A DNA stretch of 64,000 nt, from contig OY979725.1 in the NCBI GenBank assembly GCA_963855995.1, forward strand, positions 4,821,418-4,885,417, in the 5' to 3' direction. The translations under genes and the position numbers were made by a program. The DNA is from Muricea muricata. Taxonomy: Eukaryota > Cnidaria > Anthozoa > Malacalcyonacea > Plexauridae. Below, one piece after another: positions 7,504 through 18,045 of this stretch (its first letter is position 1; each line of letters opens with the position of its first letter). Under the pieces are notes generated by a model. It was not told the DNA's origin and did no database searches. It worked only from the letters and a program-made list of their open reading frames with translations.

Positions 7504-8463
7504 ACTCCAAGACGGTATACTGCAATTCGTGGCCAAAAAAATAACCCAAAAGAACCAAAATATTACCCGCGGTACATGGGTGATATTGAACAGTTTAAAG
7601 TATACTTGAATTCCCACGACTACTTTACTGTGAAATTCCCAAAACTCGTCCGATACCGGTGGAGTACAACGGTGGATAAAACGAATAATGATGGGATTGT
7701 AGACGATCCTACGTTTGAACATTCTATCATGTTCCAAACAATGGCAGCTACGTGGGTCGCTACATGGGAATGTGTAATTTCCCAAGAAGATATGCTGAAA
7801 CCTGGTATTATTGGATCTTTATATAGATTTCATGTATATTTCACGGTCCAACGTATTTTACGATCCCGTGGTAGATTATCTTTTTACGCAAAAGACGTTT
7901 CGGTCGTAAACAGCGTCTGGAGATATTTACCTACAAAATACGAATTATGCGACTATAGAAAAGGCCGTGTGTGTAAACTGATTGAAATTTCCGACATGGA
8001 TTACCTACATATGGTGGCACCAAAAACGGAAGGTCTTACAAGGCTAGGTACACAATTATTTCAACAAGCGGTTTTAACGTTCGTATATGCAATATTAGCA
8101 GCACAGGCTATAAACCCTGGAAAAAATATTGTCGGTACAAACGGTATCGCCTTAATCTTGCAAAAGTTCTTTGTAGACAAAGTAGAGGATCGTATAAAAG
8201 CCGATAATGGAGTTGATAATATACTAGACTTGAATAACCGGACGATTGTCCATAACACAGCAAGTGGGACAATTACATTGCATAAAGATATTACACCCGT
8301 CCCGTCAAATCTAAAAATTAACCCTATAAAACCTAAAAACCCATTACCCGAACAGCGGAAAAAAGAAGAAGAAGTTGTTGTTATTAAATCTTTAAAAAGT
8401 TCTATTCCAATCGTTATAGGTGTGGGACTAGGAACCTTAATTTTAACTAAAATATTTTTATAA
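7498..8463 (+). CDS. 321-residue tail-anchored protein of viral module, unknown function
   Basis: This intact frame starts inside the ATPase stop region. Residues 1-220 are a mixed soluble domain with many aromatic and basic residues ('RFHVYFTVQRILRSRGR'). It then has a proline/lysine-rich linker (about 270-295), and the last 20 residues are hydrophobic ('SIPIVIGVGLGTLILTKIFL'). The position next to the ATPase would suit a minor capsid, vertex or membrane-associated virion protein. I do not recognise the family. It is the longest unbroken viral-type gene here. Confidence 0.6.
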   Translation: MLTPRRYTAIRGQKNNPKEPKYYPRYMGDIEQFKVYLNSHDYFTVKFPKLVRYRWSTTVDKTNNDGIVDDPTFEHSIMFQTMAATWVATWECVISQEDMLKPGIIGSLYRFHVYFTVQRILRSRGRLSFYAKDVSVVNSVWRYLPTKYELCDYRKGRVCKLIEISDMDYLHMVAPKTEGLTRLGTQLFQQAVLTFVYAILAAQAINPGKNIVGTNGIALILQKFFVDKVEDRIKADNGVDNILDLNNRTIVHNTASGTITLHKDITPVPSNLKINPIKPKNPLPEQRKKEEEVVVIKSLKSSIPIVIGVGLGTLILTKIFL

Positions 8464-8494
8464 TTTTTTGTAGTCTTTAAAATTACAAAAAAAT

Positions 8495-8858
8495 TTAACC
8501 GTGTGTTATCCATGAATTCCCACAGTTCGTGCACGTTGCAAATACGGTCGCGCCTTCGTCACCTCCCCTCGTTTGCCGCGAGTCGGAAACGATTTTATTA
8601 GATTTACATTTTTTACATTGCAGTACAGAATCTTCGACGGTTTCTTCGACGTCGATGGCATTCGTTTGCTTTTTTTTGAAGTTCAATACTACAGATCCGT
8701 TTTTTCACATCCATCGTTTTATTTATCAATGTATTTTTTAGGGTTATGATTGTGACTCTGTGGTCCTTTTTGTAATGGTGGTAGTCCGTGATTAATTCGA
8801 CACTGTTTTGCGTTAGGAATATCGATTGGACAGCTTTATAAAATAGGTTTTGTTCCAA
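8495..8858 (-). pseudogene. TFIIS-type zinc-ribbon transcription factor, frameshifted
   Basis: The C-terminal frame (8495-8686) encodes a TFIIS zinc ribbon: 'CKKCKSNKI', then the catalytic-loop pattern 'RQTRGGDEGATVF' with the Asp-Glu pair, then 'CTNCGNSW'. The N-terminal part is in a different frame (start at 8858), and the two meet at an A6 run near 8705, so one base has probably been gained or lost. TFIIS-like factors rescue stalled RNA polymerase and are carried by several large DNA viruses. Finding one beside a capsid and ATPase argues for a virus with some control of transcription. The C-terminal frame alone lacks an ATG. Confidence 0.7.
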
Positions 8859-9031
8859 GATATTGATTCATTTTTACTATTCCTAAAATCACTTTTTTAA
8901 TTTCTTGATTTTTTAAAAGATTTTTACCTTTTGAAAAAATGTTTAGATAACAAATTTTCCTATTTTTCAATTAAAATATGGCTTACTATAGTCACGCCCA
9001 GAGATACTACACCCAACACAAGTATACCCAT
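8859..9031. other. AT-rich spacer between TFIIS-like and SSB-like genes
   Basis: Runs of A and T dominate, including 'attttttaaaagatttttacc'. A possible minus-strand frame tail from 9239 ends here at 8967. It has several Cys residues but no recognisable fold. Confidence 0.4.
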
Positions 9032-9583
9032 TCATCCCACAAAAATCACTAGCACAATTATCTGAATCGTTGTCAGCCGGCTGCCTTGTAATATTACCAC
9101 CCCAAGACAAGTCACCAGTCGGACGTGCTCGCGGACGTGTTCCTTGACGAGCGCTTCGTATAATTTTAATTGGAGACTCGCCTGGTCGCCGTTCAACAAA
9201 ATTCCGCTGATTTCCAAAACGCCTTTGACGTCGCAACACCTATCATCGTATTTGGAAGCGTCCACTTCGTTGGCACCCTCGTACAATTTGGTAGTTGCTT
9301 TAAATTTCGGATATATCGTGTTGTCTTTGTAAAATACCCTTTTCGTTAACGGTTTGCCCAAATGAGCTTCGCATTGGCCGATAATGTTTTGGAGACTTGC
9401 CGTTGTCGCGTCGTCTAATTTCAAAGACATCGACGTCGTCTTAAATCTCTTGTCTTTTTTTACGCCAAACGAAAAACATTTGTCAGTTTTCACGAATACT
9501 TGTTTACCCTCGTCCGTCTTGATAGGAATCATTTTCATTCCGCCGACGTTCAATGATTTAACAGCTTCGAATTTAAGAGACAT
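9032..9583 (-). CDS. Candidate single-stranded-DNA-binding protein of viral module
   Basis: The first good ATG is at 9583 (MSLKFEAV). The order of short motifs, 'GGMKMIPIK', 'VKTDKCFSFGVKKDKRF', 'SMSLKLDD', an internal aromatic 'RVFYKDNTIYPKFK' and 'DVKGVLEISGI', resembles ssDNA-binding proteins of large eukaryotic DNA viruses. This is recognised by pattern, without alignment. After about residue 155 the frame becomes hydrophobic and unlike the rest. An overlapping frame (9239-8967) may carry the true tail, so a 3' frameshift is possible. A role in coating replicating DNA is inferred. Confidence 0.45.
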   Translation of the reverse strand: MSLKFEAVKSLNVGGMKMIPIKTDEGKQVFVKTDKCFSFGVKKDKRFKTTSMSLKLDDATTASLQNIIGQCEAHLGKPLTKRVFYKDNTIYPKFKATTKLYEGANEVDASKYDDRCCDVKGVLEISGILLNGDQASLQLKLYEALVKEHVREHVRLVTCLGVVILQGSRLTTIQIIVLVIFVG

Positions 9584-9640
9584 TATTGTTTTATTACCCA
9601 CCTAAATTTTACTTTTTTAATTTCTCGATTTTTTGCCGGG

Positions 9641-9979
9641 CTACCAATCTTCCAGAAGCGGTTCTGGACCGGATTCTGACATATCTTCGGAGACAACTTT
9701 TTCGGGATACAACCCGGGAATCATTTTAAAATGTTTTTCCACACCAGCAAGGATAGAATAGATGCTACCCGATTCTGCGGAAAAATTCATTTCCAAATGC
9801 ACAGGATCGCAGGAGGGATCCTCGAGCGCGGGCATCGTTATTTTTATACACACGATTTTACCAAGTTGATAGTCCGACACGCATTTGAAATCTTCCATCA
9901 TCACAGAAATTCCGTGGTGCTTCACCGAATACAAGCCAAAATACATGTCCGAATATAACAGTTCAACAATTAAAACCAT
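9641..9979 (-). CDS. 112-residue acidic protein at the edge of viral module, unknown
   Basis: The chosen start is the ATG at 9977-9979, because upstream codons of the longer frame fall in the repeated CCATCTTG sequence. The protein alternates beta-type hydrophobic strands ('MVLIVELLYSDMYFGLY', 'GKIVCIKITMP') with acidic loops and ends in a Glu/Asp/Pro-rich tail. No family is recognised. The unbroken frame, orientation and spacing (57 bp from the SSB-like start) fit a member of the viral gene set. Confidence 0.5.
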   Translation of the reverse strand: MVLIVELLYSDMYFGLYSVKHHGISVMMEDFKCVSDYQLGKIVCIKITMPALEDPSCDPVHLEMNFSAESGSIYSILAGVEKHFKMIPGLYPEKVVSEDMSESGPEPLLEDW

Positions 9980-10029
9980 CTTTAACGTTTTCGAAAAAAC
10001 ACTTTTTTGAAAACGCGATTTTTCTTCGC

Positions 10030-10125
10030 AACGGGCGCCATCTTGGATATTGAGGAATTTTTGAAATGGCGGCCATCTTGCACTTTTTCCAAGGAATTTT
10101 GAAATGGTGGCCATCTTGGAAAAAA
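10030..10125 (-). promoter_or_regulatory. Triple YY1-like promoter
   Basis: GCCATCTTG cores occur three times in about 90 bp (near 10035, 10071 and 10110) immediately upstream of the 112-residue gene. Read on the minus strand these are CAAGATGGC, the YY1 element found at initiation sites of many metazoan genes. The intervals are short and similar, so the block may be a promoter duplication. Confidence 0.5.
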
Positions 10126-10209
10126 AGTGGTTCAAAATGATAGTGACCCATAGTGGCGATCGTATACTACTGCCATACATTTGCGTCAGCAACAACGTAG
10201 ATATCATTA

Positions 10210-10748
10210 AAAATTTAACATCATCTACTGAATGTATTATCAGGGAATTAAATGAACAATGTTTTTTGGCTAGATGAATTTACGGCAACTACCATGAATT
10301 TTGATAAAATATAAAGCAGCGAGCACTCCGAAAATGGACAATTATATGCATCAATCTTCATTACCTCAAACCTTGCTTTAATGAATTCATACTAGTCAAG
10401 TTACGACTTTTGGTTCTGAAGACATCTGGACCAACTTCTTGCGCTGAACTATTTGTCGTATTTGATTGAAACAAAGGTACATACGCGCTTCCTGCTCTGT
10501 GGCAGAACAATAAAACATCAATAAACATCAATTTTCATAACCATGTGGTAATAAACATCACGATCACAATCAATCCAGGTTCAAGGGCAAACTGCTGGGT
10601 TGCCACTTTCCTAGCATATTTTCCCTGATGCATCAATGTAATGCAGAGCACAAGTAAACGAATTACGAATATTTTATATAGTCCCAGAGTCTGGTATATA
10701 TGTTAGGAATTAATGGCGTCAAGAGACAACTAACAACATATAGTCATT
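10210..10748. other. No recognised gene
   Basis: AT-rich DNA with scattered stops in all frames. 'aaacatcaataaacatcaattttcataacc' near 10515-10550 is a short direct repeat. I see no coding or repeat signature that marks the right edge of the viral module. Confidence 0.5.
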
Positions 10749-11017
10749 TAAATATTACAAAAACATGCGGCATTATTCGACTTTTGAGCCAAATTTAGCC
10801 AGAATGATCGATGTCGCTGGAATAGCTTATGTAGCATCAAACTGGCATTTTGTAATTTTTGCATTTCAAAACGTGCGTGCATAGAAGGCCTTATCGGGTG
10901 CGATAAGGAGGACAGAGGAGAGATATTTTCAACGGTTGAGAAGAGTTCGTAAGGAGTCAACATGCTAAAAGAGTTGACATTTGCATATTTTAACGTCCGG
11001 CTTGTCTCATTAATATA

Positions 11018-11328
11018 ACAATAGAGTTGATGTTCGCGGGCATAAATATGTTTTTGGCCCGACTCAGAATCATTTTAGCCCGAGCGTAGCGAGGGTTAAA
11101 ATGAGCTCTGAGGAGGGCCAAAAATATATTTATGCCAAAGAACATCAACTCTATTACTATTGTAATAACTTTAAAGCCCTTTCCACGTTTAACTTTAACT
11201 TTGTTTTTCAAAAAAACAACTACACTTAAATGGCTTCCGACTATTTATACATTGGCTATTACGTTTTAGCCCGCTGGTTTGTTTATTTTAGCCCGCAAAA
11301 TACGTCACAATGCTCGCTAAAGTTATTA
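11018..11328. mobile_element. About 310-bp fold-back MITE with an empty-site allele in window
   Basis: Inner arms 'aacaatagagttgatgttc' and 'gaacatcaactctatta' flank the Arg/Ala-type palindrome 'cccgagcgtagcgaggg'. Copy 2 of the surrounding duplication (22,262-22,285) reads straight through 'cttattaataaagtt' with no insert, giving a natural empty site. Outer ends are AT-rich (ATAAC...GTTAT). Confidence 0.75.
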
Positions 11329-11649
11329 TAATAAAGTAGTTATGTCGCGTTATTACTGAAGATATTTTTACCCTTACTAATTTGTACGAGGTATACGTAT
11401 TTCCCTGTTGGGGCCTGTTGAATCCTGCTGTTCAATTACACCATATTCTCTGTACTATTTATTCAACAACATTGCTTAAATGGTTTTTGTGCTGTTTCAA
11501 TTGCGTGATCTCAAAAATCATAATAACGGCGGGGGGGGGGAGATGGTAAATGACTGATTTCCAAAATGGTTTTTCTATAACAGCAACCTAAGGAAATAGC
11601 ATTGTAATCAAATCTGTAAAACACAATTTTTGCCATAGTCACCTACATT

Positions 11650-12185
11650 AATAAACAATTATTGAATGAAGTTGAGCAGGATATGAAAAATTATTAAGAC
11701 AGAGGTTTGTGTTGTACCGAAGCCGAAGGCTGAGGCAGATAACACAAACCGAGGCTTCAATAATTCCTCATATCCTGCGAGAACCGAATTCAATAATTGT
11801 TTTATTATTATTGGAAAATATTTTAAACTCATTTTGAACGCTTGCTTTGTAAGTAAAAAGACACAAGCTGCTAATAATGGAACAGCATGAAATTATTCTC
11901 AAACTTTAGTAAGCCAATCAGACTACGGAAAAAATATTCTTAAAACAATTGTCAGATTACGGCGAAAGGTCAATTAACACAAGTCAGTCAATATACGACG
12001 AAATGACTCATAATGTCGTATACTTGTTTTCAATATATGACGAAATGATTCATAATGTCGTATATTTATTTTCATCCCCAAATTTGGGCAACTACCAAGC
12101 GAATAGGACGATTTCACCTTTAGCTCTTAACCAATCAAAACTCCTAAAATATTTTCAATGAATGATAATAGCATTTATGTAATAT
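11650..12185. mobile_element. Palindromic MITE pair, also absent from copy 2
   Basis: A first fold-back (about 11,650-11,815) pairs 'aataaacaattattgaat' and 'tgaggcttcaataatt' arms around 'ccgaagccgaaggctgaggc'. A second (about 11,810-12,180) pairs 'ttattattggaaaatatttt' with 'aaaatattttcaatgaatgataataa'. Neither is present at the matching site near 22,810. Confidence 0.65.
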
Positions 12186-12614
12186 TATTATCATTATCAG
12201 TAAAGATCTGTCTTTGTCAAAAGTTATTTTGACAAGATGTCATAAAGGGTGTACAGTAAAATAATTGAATACAATAGTCAAGTGGATTCATTACGTCTCA
12301 ATGAGCTGAAGGAAGAAGCTGTAAATTGCTTGGGGATAAAAATTACAAAATGATGTGTGTAAAAGTTCTCTTAAAAATCCTGATATTTCCAGTCTGGCTA
12401 AGTTTCGCTTTTTGTTCATCGTGAAAAGACAAGGTAATTTTGAATAAAACTTTTGTATATTTTTAAAATGAATACCAATTTCCAGTCTGGCTAAGTTTCG
12501 CTTTTTGTTCATCGTGAAAAGACAAGGTAATTTTGAATAAAACTTTTGTATATTTTTAAAATGAATACCAATTTCTATAATAAACCAACTTGCAGAACTA
12601 CAGTATATCCCTTA

Positions 12615-13030
12615 CGAAAAAATCCTATAGGAATTCCTATAAGAAATTGCTATAGGATATTGTATCGGATTTTCGGACATTATTTTATAGGAATTTTAAA
12701 AGGAATTCCAAAAAGAATTCCGAAAGGAATTCTGATAGAATCCTACAAGAATTCCTGTAGAATAATATAAGAATTCCTATAGGAATTTCAGTTGCAATTC
12801 CTATAGGAATTCCTATACCATGCTAAAGAAATTCCTAAAGGAATTCCTATACAATTCTAAAGAAATTACTATGGGAACTTCAGATTTAAATTAGATTTCC
12901 TAAAGGAATTCCTATAGAAACTTCAAATTTCAATTAGGTTCTCTAAACGAATTCCTGTACAGTACTAAAGAAATTCCTAAAGGAATTCCAGTACAATACC
13001 AAAGAATTTCCTAAAGGATTTTCTATAGAA
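12615..13030. repeat. Left subterminal repeat array of EnSpm element
   Basis: Roughly fifteen variants of CCTATAGGAATTCC / CCTAAAGGAATTCC, many themselves palindromic (GGAATTCC), in both orientations. They are the presumed transposase-binding sites, by analogy with EnSpm. Confidence 0.85.
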
Positions 13031-13289
13031 ATTATAGAGTATGCTAAAAATATTATAAATAGAGAATTATCGAGGAATTGTGATACAAACATTAACAATG
13101 ATAACAATAAGAAACGTCTTTTTTAATAACTTCAGCAATAATTTAATTTTGTTCATAATTTTTAAGAAATGCATAAGCTACAAACTAATTAACATAGATA
13201 TGAAATAACAAAGAAATAACTAGGAACATGAATACCGATCTTAAATATTTTCACTTTTTGCACCTACTGTAGTGTCAATATTGATATTG

Positions 13290-16200
13290 CTAATTTTCAT
13301 TCTTTTGCTTACAACACTTGATTATGTTGTTAATTTTTATTGTCATCAGGTTCCTTATTTCTTTTGGAGTGACCCCATATTTCTCTGCTGCATAATCTGA
13401 AAAACGATCGGACATGATAATTAGCTACATTTTATTTTAACCACTGGTTTGACAGCATGATTGATATAGCTTGTATATTTTCAAAATATGAAGCTTCATT
13501 ATAGATGGAAATTTTAATTCCAGTGACTACTAAGACTGCAAGATGCAAATCTGACAGTGTATAGTAATACATAGAGGCTAAAAAAGCAAGAATGTAAATA
13601 GTTTAAATTTTTATGACTATGCCTTTGTACCAACCTAATCGCTGTCAATGGATTAATTATAAAACCATATCCAGTTTACTATCAGGTCAGCAATTTTAAC
13701 CCTGTTTGTTAGTCATGCAGCTAGAGGGAAAACCCACCCCATCAAGGAACAATTCGATTTTTATATTGTCCCTACAGACTTAGTAAGCGCATTTCTGTGT
13801 GTTGCCAATCTTCAAAATACTTAGAGATCTAACAGCACATTTTTTTCATTCTTTCTATAAGACTCTTATATACCTAAAATTAGTGAAATTAATAAGTTCC
13901 TTATATGTTTGTATGGTGAATATAATACTAGTTTAGCTTTGTGGAAACACCACCTAAATTCATTATTGCAAAGCTTTCAATCTGTAAGCTCAGATCTTCA
14001 TCAGTGCTAATAATTGATAATTATTGCACGAGGTTTGAGCACTGCCAACACACAAAAATACATTTATCAGGTCTAAAGGCACAATATAAAGCCAAAATGC
14101 AATTGTTCCCTGATGGGGCAAGTTTTCAGTCAGTTTGGTTCTCCAGCTGCTAGACTATGTATTATTTTAGCAATTTTAACTGTATTTCTTCATTGTAAAT
14201 TAAAAACTCTAGGAAATAGAACTAGCTTTTTATGATGCCACAAAATGTTTTAGTGGAAATTTACCCACTACAGCCCATTTCATTTAAGGAAAATCTTTGA
14301 GGAGATCAAGGAAAAACACACTGTAGTACCAGTTGTGGGTTTGTAAATCAGCAGCCGTCAAGTGGGTAAAATTTCTAAGACAATTTTGGTTATAAGATGG
14401 TACACTGTAGACATACTGTCACAAAATTGCGAGAATATATGAATGATTTACATTTTTTGTACTTACTGCATAGACTATCAACTTTGTCAACATCAAGTTG
14501 GGGCTTTGCTTCTCTTTCTTTGTGCGCATTCGACTTCTTGCCTGTCATTGAATGAGTGCACAACACTTCCCTTGTCCAAATCATAGGTAGTACAGAATAC
14601 ACAAAATCTTTGGCTGAAAGTTTACCACCTAAAACTTTCTTTTGCCCTTTGCTCAATTGAATACCTGGACATAGCATGATCTAAATAAAAGAAAGAAAGA
14701 AAGTATTAATAAACGCTATGTTGTTTTGGCAAGTGTGCTAACTCGTGAACTTCAAGAGAACTGGAAAGCCAACTCAATACAACAATCCCTATAATAGGAT
14801 GAAGGCAAGTTAGTTTTTGTGAGTTTTGAGTTGAACCACTTAACGCCAAAGATTGAGCTGTATATCAAATTGAAGTTAATAAAAAGTTGTATTTAGTGTA
14901 AAAATTTCTAGATTTCAGGCAAAAAGGAAATACCTTAAAAATACAAAAACAACGGCAGTTTTGTAAAATACGGCAAAATTCCCCGAGAGTTTTAAGCATT
15001 TTCCTTTTAATTAAACTCTTCAAATTCTTACACCAATAGAACTTTTTATTAGCTTCAATTTGATATATGACCCAATCTTTGGCATTAAGTAGTCAACTCA
15101 AAACTAGAAAAACTGAATCAAGCTGGCTTCACTTCTCCCCCCCCCCCCCGGGAGTTATCATTTCAGTTTATTTGTGGTTCAATGGTGCTAACAGATGCTA
15201 TCATCAGATAATTTAATAGTCTGGCATAAAATTAGCCTTAGGTACGTTATACTGTATTGGGTAGCTACTTACATGGTCAGGTTCACTTTCGGAACTAGAG
15301 GCTTGTTTTACAGTGGCCAAAATTGATGTAGAGGGGTATTTTGGAGCAATCTCTTCTATTGTGTCAGAGGCATCAATCATTGTCTTTTTGGGATTCAACC
15401 CAACTGAAGCTGACTGATTCAATGTTTCCACCAAATCCTTCAATTGGGTCACAATATCTTGTAAATTTTGCAGATCTTTAAATAAAATAGAAAAAAATTA
15501 TGTATGTCTAGCATGCACATAAATGCTCAGAAATACGGTAAAAAGAAAACTATGGCAACTGTCTAAAAAATGGGTTTTTACATTATGTACAAGGTATTTG
15601 CTGTATAAAAATGTGCCTAAAACAAGTCACCAAATAGACCTTTCCTGCTTGTGGCTATTTATTGGTATGTATTTGAACCATACTGTATATTTAAGCCTCT
15701 GATATGTTTACGGACTCAGGCTTCATAATAGGAACATTTAAGTACAGTCTGACTTAGGCAATTTCCTTCTAATATCAGTTTTACCTTTTATGTTACTAAT
15801 TTGTTTTTTTAATCCCTCAATCTCTTTATCTTTTGAAAAAATTTCTTTTCTCATATTATTCATCTCCAATCTAGATTCTTCATCAGACGATTGTGAGGAA
15901 CTGTCCTATATGGAAACAATTAAATATTATTTCATCAGCACAAATCACGCTCAGAGCCTACTGGGTTATCAAGAAACAACATGATCCAAAAAGTTTCCTA
16001 ACCAGATATCTTCTACTGGTTAAAACTCTGTCAGAATAGGAATTAAAATATCCCCTTTTGATACATGTCATATACAATTTACACTTAACTATGGTACCTC
16101 AAATTGATTCCTTGACTGCTTTCCTCTTATTTTTTCCTTCAACATATTAATATGTTCACTTGACATTGTTGAATTTGATTTCTTCTTTTTAGTGATCTTC

Positions 16201-16845
16201 TGTTTCTTTTTAGGCTATATTAATTATAACATTGGAAAAGGGGCATTTGACAAATGAGCTATTGAGCAAAAATTTGCTTGTGCAAAAATACATATTTTAT
16301 ACCTTGCTTTACCTACATCTCCCTAGCTATGAGCTAACTTACCGACTCTAATGGTTCTTCATCATCTGTATCAATCAAGCGGCTGCTTTTCTTGCTTTTT
16401 CTTTGCCCCTTTCCTCTTGCTGGTGTCTGTGTTGTGCCAGTGCTTATGTAATTTTCCATCAGCTTACAAATACCTTCATATTCATCTGTTGGTTAATAGA
16501 TAATTTAAACATTAGTACTATAGGATGCCCAGTAAAATGGCCAAATAGGGCTTATTTAATTTCAGCTACCTCGTTGACAATATATTAAATGAATTAACTA
16601 AAGCTAGAAACAAATACTCGTTTTAGATTGTCACAGTTTACTATACACAGCAAACTTATATTATGCAAGTCTCTGAAACGCAACTTTTATAGATTATGTC
16701 AACAGGCATTGTGCGCGCCAAATTTAAATATATTAGCAATCAGAAGATATTTGTTGGCTAAAAATAACACCATTTGTAGGCTGTATAGCAGCAGTAGTTG
16801 AATCAGTTTCTGTTTGTACTGGCTGTATACGTATCTGCGCATCTG
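13290..16845 (-). CDS. BEN-domain protein carried by EnSpm element (at least six exons)
   Basis: Reading down the minus strand, exons at about 16,771-16,845, 16,343-16,485, 16,098-16,214, 15,785-15,905, 15,273-15,475, 14,467-14,680 and 13,290-13,396 join at GT/AG sites with consistent phases (1,0,0,1,0,1) and end in a TAG at 13,290. The last six exons total 302 codons. Early exons encode acidic and Lys-rich linkers ('LIDTDDEEPLES') and a coiled coil; exons 14,467 and 13,290 form a BEN domain ('LSAKDFVYSVLPMIW', 'HSMTGKK', 'PQLDVDKVDSL', then 'AAEKYGVTPKEIRNLM'). BEN domains bind DNA or chromatin. The first coding exon is not found. An accessory protein of the transposon or a captured host gene are both possible. 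Confidence 0.7.
15137..15150 (+). repeat. C homopolymer run
   Basis: A run of about ten C residues, flanked by 'cttct' and 'gggagtt', within an intron of the BEN gene. A comparable G run is at 11,530. Confidence 0.9.
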
Positions 16846-16859
16846 ATTCATGAATGAAA

Positions 16860-18045
16860 TAAATCAAGTCTATCAGCAAAATATTGTTTAGCAAGCTTCA
16901 ATGGCGATACCCTTAGCATGGCGACATGGCATAATACAAAACAACTGATTAAAAACTATTCTTTCATGTGTATAGAAACAGAGATTGTATTATGCCTTTA
17001 CTGACAAATCATTTTAAAGTAAAAATTTTTTTGCTTTATTTTTACTAAATAACTTGATAATGCTAAATGTCCACTGGCAAAAAAAATCTTTCAAAATCTG
17101 GCCTCACTGTTAGTGTCACTGAAATGTTGAGATGTAGCATAACTATAACCAGATGTCATGAGTAGGTTGTGTAGACCTCTTGCAGTGACATGATAAAGTT
17201 CCCAGTCACCCACAGATGCTAATCAGAGCAACAACAGCTATTCAGGCATTAAAGGCATATTTAGCTTAAAAACAACAAAGTAATGGTTCTCTGATAGTTA
17301 ATATTTCAATGTTTATTAAAATTTAAATTAATTAAAAATTTATAAGAGTCTATTGCAATGAAATCATGTGTAATGATTGCATGTCATGGAATTATATCAA
17401 AAAAATCATGTTCATTTTTAATACAGCAATAGAAAGTAACAGTATCAGTAGGCAAAATATGATTTACATAATTTGAAACACTGAGCAATGAAACAAATAA
17501 CCATTTATAATAAAACAAATAAAAGCAAAAATCATGGAGAATTTTTCCACAGGTATATTTTATTTTTTAAGATTGGTACTTGATAGAGAATTTGTTCAAT
17601 GCCGACAGAATTAAGAAATTATTTTTTCTAAATTACCTCTGGACAAACTGACAGAGTCAATGACCGGTGACCAGATGCTTATTTTCAGGCTTGGTCAGGT
17701 TATATTATTATAGATATCTTAATACCAATTGGAAACTGATATTAAAAAACTAGTTGTGGAATATTCTGTACCCCAGCTGGCAAACTGATTTGTCAACTGT
17801 ATTACAGTTGGTCTGCCATGTTGTGTCACCACAATTCATCAACATATGTCATTGTGATGTTGGTAACAAAAATATTTGCCAATCACAAGTTAGTATTATG
17901 AAAATTTTAAAATAGGTATAAATTGAAGTAACGGGATAGTTTTGATGAGAATCAAGAAATTTATTGCATTGCTTTCTATTATTGTCTTACAGTGTCAAAT
18001 TTTGAATTTATTTGTATTATGTCTTTTTTTTTTAATTTATTATAG
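16860..18045. other. Divergent 5' interval between BEN gene and transposase
   Basis: Roughly 1.2 kb with stops in all frames and no exon I can support. It should hold the promoters and first non-coding or small exons of both transposon genes. The T-rich stretch at 18,020-18,045 is the polypyrimidine tract of the next exon. Confidence 0.5.

Larger units (their letters stand above)
10748..12460 (+). pseudogene. Duplicated 5' region of secreted-protein gene, copy 1 (dead)
   Basis: This block aligns in order with 22,180-23,090: 'catttgcatattttaacgtccggcttgtc', 'tttacgaggtatacgtattt' variants, 'gtgctgtttca' and 'cattacgtctca..gagctgaaggaagaag', then a signal-peptide exon (12,350-12,433). The exon starts MMCVKVLLKILIF but reads a TGA at 12,422-12,424, before the conserved GACAAG/GTAA donor, so it cannot make the protein of copy 2. 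Two MITE insertions (11,018-11,328 and 11,650-12,180) explain its greater length. The final 93 bp including half of the exon are tandemly repeated at 12,479-12,570. Confidence 0.7.

Noticed and set aside
9641-10207. Longer 188-codon version of the 112-residue gene
   Set aside because: The extra N-terminus is the YY1-like repeat region and low-complexity Lys/Phe; the internal ATG at 9,979 fits better.
12291-12512. 73-codon minus frame with repeated 'MNKKRNLARLE'
   Set aside because: Shadow of the duplicated signal-peptide exon on the plus strand.
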